Assembly: GCA_009778135.1 (NCBI GenBank)
Contig: WRKJ01000096.1
Coordinates: 1 to 39,848 of the forward strand
Reading direction: 5' to 3'
Source: Defluviitaleaceae bacterium
GTDB lineage: Bacteria; Bacillota_I; Bacilli_A; MOL361; Turicibacteraceae
DNA: 39,848 nt
Shown here in pieces: positions 8,224 to 15,477 of this stretch (position 1 is the stretch's first letter; each line of letters opens with the position of its first letter). The notes under the pieces are model-generated. The model had not been told where the DNA came from. It saw nothing but the letters and a program-made list of their open reading frames with translations, and did no database searches. The position numbers and the translations under genes are program-made.

Positions 8224-8676
8224 TCACGCTTTCTGGTTAATTTTTACTCTTCTCAACCATGAAATTAATAAAGTCATATCATTCTGAAAAACGATAATCG
8301 GAAAAATACTTGCAATCATTAAATAAATATTCATTCCTATAACCATGTTTTTCCAGGGAAAATAAGGTAAAAAAGAAACAATTCCCACAATCATTAAATT
8401 CGCGAAAGCACCCGCCAAAAAGAAAATAATTAACTGAACAGATGATAATTTTTCTAATTCCGAATCATTGATTTCAAGATATCCACCAATTAAAATGGGT
8501 GATACATAGAGTTTCTTAATTCGGATTTTAAGCAAATCATAGCCCAAGTGAATATGATTCACTTTTAACCGATATCTTTTAGCAATCAGATAATGACCCA
8601 GTTCGTGTAAGATAACAGATAAGATTTGAATGATATATGTACCTACCAAAAAGTTTACAATAAAATGAGTCATCAT
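8224..8676 (-). CDS. M50-family (site-2-protease-like) membrane zinc metalloprotease
   Basis: 150 residues. The first membrane segment carries the zinc motif HELGH (24-28) in IIQILSVILHELGHYLIAKR. Two more hydrophobic segments follow (about 78-103 and 112-132), and FPIIVFQNDM near 130-136 takes the place of the usual N-x-x-P-x-x-x-x-D-G motif; its Asp could be the third zinc ligand. There is no PDZ domain. Such minimal proteases cut within or beside membrane helices. The ATG overlaps the stop of the ABC gene upstream (ATGA). In Bacillus the yyd operon pairs an M50 protease (YydH) with an ABC transporter for a secreted modified peptide, so peptide maturation or cleavage of a peptide acted on by the transporter is the likely role. 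The substrate is unknown. Confidence 0.8.
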   Translation of the reverse strand: MMTHFIVNFLVGTYIIQILSVILHELGHYLIAKRYRLKVNHIHLGYDLLKIRIKKLYVSPILIGGYLEINDSELEKLSSVQLIIFFLAGAFANLMIVGIVSFLPYFPWKNMVIGMNIYLMIASIFPIIVFQNDMTLLISWLRRVKINQKA

Positions 8677-10550
8677 TTTCCTTCTCTCGCATCTTTCGTC
8701 ATTTTAATCATTAAAAATGTTAGAGACATTCCCATCACAATCAAGACATTAACCATTAATATAAAGATATTTAAATGCTGATATGAATTTAATAATTGAT
8801 TTACTTTAAGCAAAATGATTAAACAAATCACATAACTTATCCCTATTAAAAATAAATAAGCATACCTAATTTGCTTTCGATCAAGGTAATGTGCTTCAAA
8901 ATCTTTCAACAATGGAAAGAGCTGTTTTTGATTTTCCATATAAATGACAACAATAATCGCACCAATGCCAATGGAGATAAGGATATTACGAAATAAAACA
9001 CGATTTACAACTTCTTGATTGTAAGATGCCAACCAAGCATCATCAAAGGCATGAGACGAAAATCCTTGCGCTGGATACATTTTAATCAGTTCATTAAGAA
9101 CAACTTGTTCATAGCCTGGCGCTGTGACAATTAAAAGATTCATCGCTTTATAGGATTCTTCTGGGGGATTATTTAGCGTATTTTTGAAAGCAATCATATC
9201 TGAAATGAAATATTGAATGTTATTTTCATCAAATGTGTAAAAGCCATAATTTTCATCTGCATGGTAAGAAACAATGGCAACATTTGCATAGTATGTTCCA
9301 ACCACTTCATACCCTTTTCCATTAAGCAAAATAATTTCACCTAAGGGGTTTTCTATCATCTCTGGGGTAAAATCAAAATAACTTTGAAGAAGTGTCGCTG
9401 ACAAAGTAACTTCTCTTTTGTTATCTTGTGGAAATCTCCCACTTTGCAAAAATTGGGGATTTAATAGCGGGGAAATATTTCGAGCATAACTTGTCCACAA
9501 AATTTCTGGGGGATTTAAAACAAGTACGTTCTCTAAAAGCGCATCATTTGAAAATGTTCTAAAAATTTGCTCATGATCTTCAATAATTATTTTTTCAACA
9601 GGTACTAAATTAAAAATATCACTGATATCATCATAATAAATGATGCGTTCATGTTTATTTTCATCAATTCTTAAACCTACATGATTTGCGTAGCGTTCAG
9701 TGAACGCACTGACAACACCAAAATCTGGAAAGGTTAAAATAATATCTTCTAGCGGAAGCTCCCAAGATGCGATGTGTTGTTCAAAGTGATCATTATTAAA
9801 CATAGATAAAGTAGCTAATGCAAAAATAACAATAAACAAAAATAAATACATCGATTTATAGAACAATAGCTGTGTCGCAATTTTAAAAGGGTTAAACGTA
9901 GCAGTCGTTGTTTTTTTGTTATTTTTTATCTGTTCATTTAGTAAATGATTCTCTTGACTTACACCCTTTTTTTCCATCTGAATTCGATTTGCTTTTTCAA
10001 ATTTCATGCGTGGATCATGCGTAACAATAATAAAGGTGCGTTCATCAGCTAATTTTTCAATGCATGTAACGAGTTGGGAAACTGAAGAATCATCTAGATT
10101 ATTTGTAGGTTCATCTAAAAAAACATACGGTGTTTCCTTTAATAAGGCAGTAATGATACTTATTTTTACACGCTCTCCACCGCTAAGGCTTGGGAATCTA
10201 GCATTTAAAATTTTTCTATCTAAATCAAATTGCTCCAACAGTCGTATGATTTTTTGCTCATCTATCTCCTTTTGTTTTTTTATATATGCAGCCACTTTAA
10301 TATCCGGCGTCATCATATTTTGTGGAACATAAGCAATTAATTCGTGCCTTCGTGATAGATAAGCATCTTGTTGTTCATCATGAGTTAACACGATATTTTC
10401 ATTTCGCTCATAGACCAGCTTTTCAATTAATGATGTTTTCCCAACACCATTCGTACCTGTTATGACGTGAATCCCATAAGCACTCAAATCTATGTCAATA
10501 TGATCAAAGTTTAATCGATTATTTTTAAGACTAAATTGGTTTAGTATCAT
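8673..10550 (-). CDS. ABC transporter, ATPase fused to MacB-like permease (second subunit)
   Basis: 625 residues. The N-terminal ATPase (about 1-200) has Walker A GTNGVGKTS, Q-loop YVPQN, signature LSGGERVK, Walker B VFLDEPTNNLDD and switch THDPR. It is followed by one membrane segment (near 230-250, SMYLFLFIVIFALATLSMF), a large extracytoplasmic domain (about 255-515) and three C-terminal membrane segments (ILISIGIGAIIVVIYM, YAYLFLIGISYVICLIILL, IFILMVNVLIVMGMSLTFL). This NBD-TM-exterior-3TM order is that of MacB-type (type VII) mechanotransmission transporters. I chose ATG 10550, which overlaps the preceding stop (ATGA) with GGGAGG about 11 bases upstream; a GTG at 10562 is in frame but has no spaced site. 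It probably dimerises with the neighbouring fusion protein. Confidence 0.82.
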   Translation of the reverse strand: MILNQFSLKNNRLNFDHIDIDLSAYGIHVITGTNGVGKTSLIEKLVYERNENIVLTHDEQQDAYLSRRHELIAYVPQNMMTPDIKVAAYIKKQKEIDEQKIIRLLEQFDLDRKILNARFPSLSGGERVKISIITALLKETPYVFLDEPTNNLDDSSVSQLVTCIEKLADERTFIIVTHDPRMKFEKANRIQMEKKGVSQENHLLNEQIKNNKKTTTATFNPFKIATQLLFYKSMYLFLFIVIFALATLSMFNNDHFEQHIASWELPLEDIILTFPDFGVVSAFTERYANHVGLRIDENKHERIIYYDDISDIFNLVPVEKIIIEDHEQIFRTFSNDALLENVLVLNPPEILWTSYARNISPLLNPQFLQSGRFPQDNKREVTLSATLLQSYFDFTPEMIENPLGEIILLNGKGYEVVGTYYANVAIVSYHADENYGFYTFDENNIQYFISDMIAFKNTLNNPPEESYKAMNLLIVTAPGYEQVVLNELIKMYPAQGFSSHAFDDAWLASYNQEVVNRVLFRNILISIGIGAIIVVIYMENQKQLFPLLKDFEAHYLDRKQIRYAYLFLIGISYVICLIILLKVNQLLNSYQHLNIFILMVNVLIVMGMSLTFLMIKMTKDAREGK

Positions 10551-12244
10551 CTTGTATGCCACCTCCCTAGATATTTTACTTGATAACCAATGATTCTTTT
10601 ATTTAAATAATGGCTAATTAGAATTGCCAAACTAACCAGAACTGCTGGTAAATAACTAACAATATAAGATGCGATTTCATCATTTAAAATAGCAAAAATA
10701 TTGGTTAAAATAACAATTAGTGTAAAAGTTAGCGGCATCCATTTGAAATTAAATTTCTGTTTAACAGCATTGATAATTTCTCCGTGAGAAAATCCATAAT
10801 GCTGTAAGACGCTAATTCGCTTTTTGTGAACTTGCACATATAAAAAAGAATATATCGTATTAACAATAAGTACAAATACACCTAAAAACAAAGAATAGTT
10901 GCGCATTGCTGTATTTGCATCAAACACAATTGCTTGATTAATTAATTGAATTGTCTCATTAGAACGGATAAAATAATGACCTTCTGATAATTGCACAATT
11001 TGATCACTTTGTAAAAAATCCCAAAAATCAATGTCCTCATTTAAAATTAAAACAGCATATGTTAATTTCAAAGGGTCAAGAACTTCATGATAACGTTCAT
11101 AGAGCATGTTGCTCGCTTCTAAATATAACTGTTGATCTAATTGATAGATAAGCATGTCTTCCATGATATCGTCCCAAATGCCCGTAAAAATTTTGGATGT
11201 ATCAATAAAAACAGAGCCAGATTCTTGATTTAAAATATCCGTTATGTAAATTTCCAAGGGATAAAATTTAGCACGTTCACCTATTTTAAAATACTCAATA
11301 GGGTAAATGATATAATCATCACTTTCTTCAATTTCTAATGTAAATGTAAAAGCTCTACTTGAAAATGTTTCAACGTAAGCACGAATATCACGATAAGAAG
11401 GGATTGCATCATCTTTAATCAATTCAAATATGCTTAATGGTAACGCCCCTGTGATATTATCTTGGAATATTGTAAAAGGACTAAATAAATCAACCTGATG
11501 ATAGGAAATAGGCGCAATTTTATCAACATATGTTTCCTTAGCATCTTGCATCATAAAAAGGATAAAAATACTCGTTGTCATTAATAATAAAGGTGTTAGT
11601 AAATTAATTGAAAATAATTTACTAATTTGATTAGGTGCATGCTGCACTTCATTTGAAAAGGAAAACATCTCATCATGACTGGTGTGTTCTTTAACTTTTA
11701 AAAGCTGCTGGTTTTCAATGTGGTAATGATTAACAGCCAGCTTATGAAGCCGATCATCATGTGTGACAATCATAAAAGTTTTAGTTTGACAAAACTGTTC
11801 TAAAAGATCGAGCAATAAATCAACTTTATTAAAATCTAAGTCATTTGTAGGTTCATCAATTAGGATTAAAGGTGCGTCAGACAATAAGCCACGAATAAGG
11901 GATAAAATACGTTTTTCCCCACCACTTAATTTTTTCACATTAGCATCTAATAGATAAGCCATGTTAAAATGATTTAACAAAGATTTGATAACATCTAAAT
12001 TTTTTTTATTCTCAATGGTTAAGGAAATGTTTTCTAGTGGAGTCAGCGAATTGATCATTTCATCGTTACTTTGGGAAATTAATACTGTTGTGTATGCTCC
12101 AGAAGTATGTAATTGAGTAAGAAGCAATGATTTTCCAACACCATTTTTACCAGTAATCAAGTTTACACGATAAGGAACAATTGAAATTTCTCCGCCATTA
12201 ATGAGCGTTTTTTGTTTTATTTTAATCGTTGGAAATGAGAACAT
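10547..12244 (-). CDS. ABC transporter, ATPase fused to MacB/FtsX-like permease (first subunit)
   Basis: 565 residues with the same architecture as its neighbour. The ATPase has Walker A GKNGVGKS, signature LSGGEKR, Walker B LILIDEPTNDLD and switch THDD. A membrane segment (about 213-230, LLTPLLLMTTSIFILFMM) and an extracytoplasmic domain (about 235-450) follow. The last part has three membrane segments with the FtsX-like loop KKRISVLQHYGFSHGEIINAVKQKF between the first two. The two proteins are related but clearly diverged, pointing to a heterodimer. AAAGGAG lies 6 bases before the ATG. It is the first gene of a three-gene coupled unit and is preceded by an intrinsic terminator, so expression is probably conditional. 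Export or extraction of a peptide or lipid, or self-protection, are plausible; the substrate is unknown. Confidence 0.82.
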   Translation of the reverse strand: MFSFPTIKIKQKTLINGGEISIVPYRVNLITGKNGVGKSLLLTQLHTSGAYTTVLISQSNDEMINSLTPLENISLTIENKKNLDVIKSLLNHFNMAYLLDANVKKLSGGEKRILSLIRGLLSDAPLILIDEPTNDLDFNKVDLLLDLLEQFCQTKTFMIVTHDDRLHKLAVNHYHIENQQLLKVKEHTSHDEMFSFSNEVQHAPNQISKLFSINLLTPLLLMTTSIFILFMMQDAKETYVDKIAPISYHQVDLFSPFTIFQDNITGALPLSIFELIKDDAIPSYRDIRAYVETFSSRAFTFTLEIEESDDYIIYPIEYFKIGERAKFYPLEIYITDILNQESGSVFIDTSKIFTGIWDDIMEDMLIYQLDQQLYLEASNMLYERYHEVLDPLKLTYAVLILNEDIDFWDFLQSDQIVQLSEGHYFIRSNETIQLINQAIVFDANTAMRNYSLFLGVFVLIVNTIYSFLYVQVHKKRISVLQHYGFSHGEIINAVKQKFNFKWMPLTFTLIVILTNIFAILNDEIASYIVSYLPAVLVSLAILISHYLNKRIIGYQVKYLGRWHTR

Positions 12245-12266
12245 CAGATTCTCCTTTCTGAAAGTT

Positions 12267-12297
12267 AAAAAATAGGGTGTTCTGCTTCAACACCCTA
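12267..12297 (-). terminator. Intrinsic terminator inside the leader of the ABC/M50 operon (candidate attenuator)
   Basis: On the minus strand TAGGGTGTT, loop GAAGCAG, AACACCCTA and six Ts form a strong 9-bp terminator. It lies about 45 bases after the expected transcription start and ends 23 bases before the first ATG. Transcripts from the promoter at 12347-12375 must pass it to reach the genes. Confidence 0.75.
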
Positions 12298-12346
12298 CTT
12301 TTGTTTAAAATTAGCTTAACGAATGCCTACATCAGCTACAATTTTC

Positions 12347-12375
12347 ATTATACGACAAAATATACGGCTTGTCAA
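12347..12375 (-). promoter_or_regulatory. Consensus sigma-A promoter of the ABC/M50 operon
   Basis: The minus strand has TTGACA (12370-12375), exactly 17 bp, TATAAT (12347-12352). Start of transcription is expected near 12340. The early leader can fold TAGCT with AGCTA, extended by AAAAT/ATTTT around a two-base bulge, ahead of the terminator hairpin. Confidence 0.85.
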
Positions 12376-12453
12376 GGATTTTAATGTAGATATTTGACGA
12401 ATTAAAAAATAGTGGCATTGCACTTTCGTGGAAAAAGCCAAGCATCACTAGCA

Positions 12454-12483
12454 ACAGAAAATAAGCAACTACAAACAGAAAAT
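12454..12483. repeat. Two 9-bp direct repeats spaced 21 bp, upstream of the ABC promoter
   Basis: ACAGAAAAT occurs at 12454-12462 and 12475-12483, two helical turns apart, about 80-110 bp upstream of the -35 of the ABC operon promoter. The arrangement suits a dimeric activator, but the distance is large and the sequence AT-rich. Confidence 0.3.
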
Positions 12484-12553
12484 GTAACCTTCTTTTTTTT
12501 GGTCTTCAAGCATAGGATTAAATGAGATTAATTACATAAGAGAGGTGTGAGCT

Positions 12554-13165
12554 TTGATACATAAGATATGGATGATTTTGTTTATTATTGGCATCGGTTA
12601 TAGTTTTGTAACAGGACGTGTGGATTTGGTCAATCAAGCGATTTTACAAGGTGCGTCATCAGCAGTCACGTTGGTTTTCAGTTTAGCAGGGATTTTAATC
12701 TTTTGGACGGGCATTTTACAAGTTGCCAACAAAGCGAAAATGTTGGACTTGCTTGCCATTCTTTTGAGGCCTGTCACGAAGTTATTATATCCCAAGTTAG
12801 GTGCTCATCATAAAGCAATTAAGTATTTAACAGCCAATATGATCAGTAATTTGTTGGGCTTATCGAGTGTTGCTACAGGAGCGGGTATTAAAGCCATTCA
12901 GGCTTTGCAAGAGACTAATCCTGATCAGAAAAAACCGAGTTTTGAGATGTATACCTTATTGGTCGTTAACACGGCTGGCTTGGCATTCATCCCGACGACG
13001 ATCATTACGTTACGGTCGACTTTTAATGCCATTAATCCAACAGATGTGTATATGCCCATTATTTTAACAGCATCTGTCAGCCTGGTAATCGGGTTGATTT
13101 GCCATCACATTTGGAGTCGTATTAGAAAAGTGCATTCATCAGCTTCCTCACCCCAAAGGCACTAA
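12554..13165 (+). CDS. spmA: Spore maturation protein A
   Basis: 203 residues of a polytopic nucleoside-recognition (Gate) domain protein. Visible features are the first membrane helix (MILFIIGIGYSFVTG), NQAILQGASSAVTLVFSLAGILIFWTG, the conserved ANMISNLLGLSSVATGAGIKA, and later helices (LLVVNTAGLAFIPTTIITL). In Bacillus SpmA and SpmB are needed for spore core dehydration and are made in the mother cell. It starts with TTG at 12554, with AGAGGTG about 8 bases upstream. It is cotranscribed with spmB 40 bp downstream. In Bacillus dacB precedes spmA; here a DD-carboxypeptidase lies several kilobases away on the other strand. Confidence 0.9.
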   Translation: MIHKIWMILFIIGIGYSFVTGRVDLVNQAILQGASSAVTLVFSLAGILIFWTGILQVANKAKMLDLLAILLRPVTKLLYPKLGAHHKAIKYLTANMISNLLGLSSVATGAGIKAIQALQETNPDQKKPSFEMYTLLVVNTAGLAFIPTTIITLRSTFNAINPTDVYMPIILTASVSLVIGLICHHIWSRIRKVHSSASSPQRH

Positions 13166-13205
13166 GGATAGCAGTCATGCGTTATTGATGAAAGGGTTGA
13201 TTTGA

Positions 13206-13724
13206 ATGAATGTTGGTGTTTATATTGTACCTGTTTTCTTGCTCGTCGCTTTTGGGATGGCTTTTTGGAATAAAACAGCTGCTTTTGATGATTTTGTTGA
13301 CGGGGCTAAAGATGGCATTGAATCTGTGGTTTCAATCGTGCCCAATTTGGTTGGGATGATTGTTGGGACGAAGGTGTTTTTAGCGTCGGGGATTGTGGAG
13401 ACTTTAACAGAGCTGGCAGATCCTGTGTTGCGTCTTTTTAATATTGAAGCAGCGACCTTACCGCTGATGATTTTACGTCCTTTATCAGGATCGGCTTCAT
13501 TGAGTTACGCCAGTGAGTTGATTCAAGTACATGGTCCAGATTCATTGGTTGGGCGTTTAACGTCGGTTATCCAAGCAAGCAGTGACACAACCATCTATAT
13601 CATTACCATCTATTTAGCAGCAGTGGGCATTAGAAACATGCGCCATGCGTTAAAGTTGGGATTGGTTGTCGATCTTGCATCTTTTTTACTAGCCACCGTT
13701 TTCGTGAGAATTTTCTTTGCTTAG
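13206..13724 (+). CDS. spmB: Spore maturation protein B
   Basis: 172 residues, the partner of SpmA. Membrane helices include VGVYIVPVFLLVAFGMAFW-like sequence at the start, SIVPNLVGMIVGTKVFLASG, the conserved LRPLSGSASLSYASELI, TSVIQASSDTTIYIITIYL and a final helix. It is a Gate-domain membrane protein required with SpmA for spore dehydration and heat resistance. AAAGGG lies about 9 bases upstream of the ATG. The pair supports the view that the organism forms endospores. Confidence 0.9.
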   Translation: MNVGVYIVPVFLLVAFGMAFWNKTAAFDDFVDGAKDGIESVVSIVPNLVGMIVGTKVFLASGIVETLTELADPVLRLFNIEAATLPLMILRPLSGSASLSYASELIQVHGPDSLVGRLTSVIQASSDTTIYIITIYLAAVGIRNMRHALKLGLVVDLASFLLATVFVRIFFA

Positions 13725-13726
13725 GA

Positions 13727-13755
13727 TTGAAAAATTTCGTGTTTTAAGGTATACT
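13727..13755 (+). promoter_or_regulatory. Sigma-A promoter of murI
   Basis: TTGAAA (13727-13732), 17 bp, TATACT (13750-13755) lies directly after the spmB stop and about 33 bp before the murI start. It gives murI expression independent of sporulation. Confidence 0.75.
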
Positions 13756-13788
13756 GGGATTATCAAATCAAAGGCGAGAAGATGAGTC

Positions 13789-14562
13789 ATGAGAATTGGA
13801 ATAATGGATTCAGGTATTGGAGGCTTAACCGTCTTAAAAGAATGTTTAACCAGGCTACCTGAACATGAATATTTGTATTACGCAGATTCAAACAATGCAC
13901 CCTATGGTGTTAAATCTCAACAAGAAGTTTATGCGTTAACAGCGGCAGCAGTCGCATTTTTGGTTGAAAAAGAAGTGGATATGATTGTGCTGGCATGTAA
14001 CACAGCGACCAGTGCAGCAGTTAAGCAGCTCAGGCAGCAATATCAGATTCCCATTGTGGGCATGGAACCTGCCATTAAGCCAGCTTTGGCGCTTTCAAGA
14101 GGTAAGCGTGTTTTGGTTACAGCAACCGCTTTAACATTAGATCAACCGAAATTTAAAGCATTGATTGGACAGCTTGATCGTCACGGTCAAGTTGATTTTT
14201 TACCGTTAACAGAATTGGTTGCTTTTGCCGAAAATGGCGATTTTGATTTCAACACCATTTTGACTTATTTGAAAGAAAAACTGGTGCACTTAGATCTGAC
14301 ACTTTATGGAAGCGTCGTCTTAGGATGTACCCATTTCCCGCTTTTTAAAGCCTGTTTTGAAGCGATTTTCCCCAAAGGGACTGCCATTGTTGATGGCGCA
14401 GTTGGCACAACAAATCGGATCAAAGCGTTCGCTAATTTCACCAGCCCAACACCTAAAACGACCTTTTTTTTATCGGGAGAGCCATTGCTCGAAGGACCGC
14501 TTTTTAACAGCATACAAACCATTCTCACAAAGGTTGATGCATGGGAACAAAAAGAGCAATAA
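13789..14562 (+). CDS. murI: Glutamate racemase
   Basis: 257 residues, usual length. Hallmarks are IMDSGIGGLTVLKE with the substrate-binding DSG, the first catalytic cysteine in VLACNTATSAA, YYADSNNAPYG, and the second catalytic cysteine in VVLGCTHFPL. It makes D-glutamate for peptidoglycan from L-glutamate without a cofactor, so the organism has a cell wall. It has its own promoter, and GGCGAG lies about 11 bases upstream of the ATG. It is followed by a 60-aa gene and a terminator. Confidence 0.95.
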   Translation: MRIGIMDSGIGGLTVLKECLTRLPEHEYLYYADSNNAPYGVKSQQEVYALTAAAVAFLVEKEVDMIVLACNTATSAAVKQLRQQYQIPIVGMEPAIKPALALSRGKRVLVTATALTLDQPKFKALIGQLDRHGQVDFLPLTELVAFAENGDFDFNTILTYLKEKLVHLDLTLYGSVVLGCTHFPLFKACFEAIFPKGTAIVDGAVGTTNRIKAFANFTSPTPKTTFFLSGEPLLEGPLFNSIQTILTKVDAWEQKEQ

Positions 14563-14613
14563 ACTGAATATGAAAGCATCATCTGGGAAAAATAAGACCG
14601 AGGTGATTTTTTA

Positions 14614-14796
14614 ATGAAGTATTTTTCTGATAAGTGTGGTCCGAAAATGACTGTTCATCTTCACGAGGAATTCGCAGATGATTTTTTTGAAATTGAAGAT
14701 ATTTATGCGAAGACAGAGCTAGCAGGAGGTCCCATTACACAAAGCGTGATCAAGTCAAAAGATGACATGAATCCATTAAAAAACATGCCGCTTTAA
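14614..14796 (+). CDS. Small acidic hypothetical protein (60 aa)
   Basis: Not recognised. It has no membrane segment; it is acidic in the middle (HEEFADDFFEIEDIY) with a flexible C-terminus (KSKDDMNPLKNMPL). GAGGTGA lies 7 bases before the ATG, a good initiation site. The gene is 51 bp after murI, probably in the same transcript. The strong terminator that follows begins inside its last codons, so the stop codon is part of the hairpin. The clean start and placement suggest it is real; the function is unknown. Confidence 0.55.
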   Translation: MKYFSDKCGPKMTVHLHEEFADDFFEIEDIYAKTELAGGPITQSVIKSKDDMNPLKNMPL

Positions 14797-14817
14797 ATGA
14801 AAGCTAGGCATGTTTTT
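14779..14817. terminator. Bidirectional terminator between murI unit and yigZ
   Basis: AAAAACATGCC (14779-14789) pairs with GGCATGTTTTT (14807-14817), with an inner GCTTT/AAAGC stem. The arms have A- and T-tracts on both sides, so it can end the plus-strand murI unit and the convergent yigZ unit. Confidence 0.8.
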
Positions 14818-14822
14818 CTGGC

Positions 14823-15461
14823 TCAGTCGTTTTCGTGAGGTAATTCTTTAAAAGAAATGTCGCCAAGTTTAAGGACAACAGTGTCATGGGTAAAGGCGAC
14901 AACCCATTGCGTGAAAGCCTCTGTTTCAGTGACTTCGACTAAAGCTTCTAATTTAACTCGGTCACTGTATTCAATGTGCCCCACCGTATAACCTTGGCGT
15001 TTAATTTTGCTTTGTAAAGTGTCTAATAACGCATAGTTACAAGTCAACCAAATCGATTGCATGTTGATGCGTCGAACCAATCCGATGGTGGTTAGGCTTT
15101 CACTAACAGCACGTCCATAAGCTCGGATTAAACCACCCGCACCCAATTTAATGCCGCCGAAGTAGCGGGTTACAACGACCAAACAGTTTCTGATGTTTTT
15201 TCGCTGTAACACATCAAGCATGGGTGCACCAGCTGTTCCACTTGGTTCACCGTCATCGGCAGCACGTCCAAACGCATTGTGCTCACCAATTAAATAAGCA
15301 ACACAATGGTGATTAGCACGGCTGTGACGCTCGCGAATCTCATTGATGTAAGCATTGGCTTCATCAACAGTTTGGACACGGTAAACATGGCAAATGAAGC
15401 GGGATCTATCGATGATGATTTCATGGGTACCGTTCTTTGCAGGCATTAAGTAATCAGACAT
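14823..15461 (-). CDS. yigZ: YigZ/IMPACT family protein (UPF0029)
   Basis: 212 residues. The N-terminal domain has the family signature: RSRFICHVYRV, HHCVAYLIG, DDGEPSGTAGAPML and VTRYFGGIKLGAGGLIRAYG. A C-terminal DUF1949 domain follows (about 137-200, WLTCNYALLDTLQSKIKRQGY). Members resemble the eukaryotic IMPACT protein and are thought to bind nucleic acid or the translation apparatus; the role is poorly known. The gene follows the lipoprotein gene by 16 bp, probably in one transcript, and AGGTAA precedes the ATG. Confidence 0.88.
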   Translation of the reverse strand: MSDYLMPAKNGTHEIIIDRSRFICHVYRVQTVDEANAYINEIRERHSRANHHCVAYLIGEHNAFGRAADDGEPSGTAGAPMLDVLQRKNIRNCLVVVTRYFGGIKLGAGGLIRAYGRAVSESLTTIGLVRRINMQSIWLTCNYALLDTLQSKIKRQGYTVGHIEYSDRVKLEALVEVTETEAFTQWVVAFTHDTVVLKLGDISFKELPHEND

Positions 15462-15477
15462 GGCATGTTACCTGTGA

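Larger units (their letters stand above)
12245..12553. other. 309-bp divergent intergenic region
   Basis: It holds the leader terminator, the ABC operon promoter and a direct repeat on the minus-strand side, and the ribosome binding site of spmA (AGAGGTGTGA) on the plus-strand side. I could not place a convincing sporulation-type promoter for spmA. A 37-codon minus-strand frame running through the promoter lacks a ribosome binding site and was not called. Confidence 0.6.

Noticed and set aside
12245-12352. A 10-codon frame (MKIVADVGIR) at the start of the ABC leader
   Set aside because: Its ATG lies within the -10 hexamer region, upstream of the expected transcription start, and it has no ribosome binding site.
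12374-12440. A weak hairpin with T-run near 12390-12425 as another terminator
   Set aside because: The stem is only 4-5 bp and lies upstream of the ABC promoter.
12330-12445. A 37-codon minus-strand ORF (beginning MLGFFHESAMP) upstream of the ABC operon, considered as a precursor peptide
   Set aside because: It runs through both promoter hexamers and has no Shine-Dalgarno, so it is probably chance.
14304-14614. Antisense and alternate-frame ORFs over the end of murI
   Set aside because: They overlap a clear racemase gene, lack start sites and show no domain pattern.
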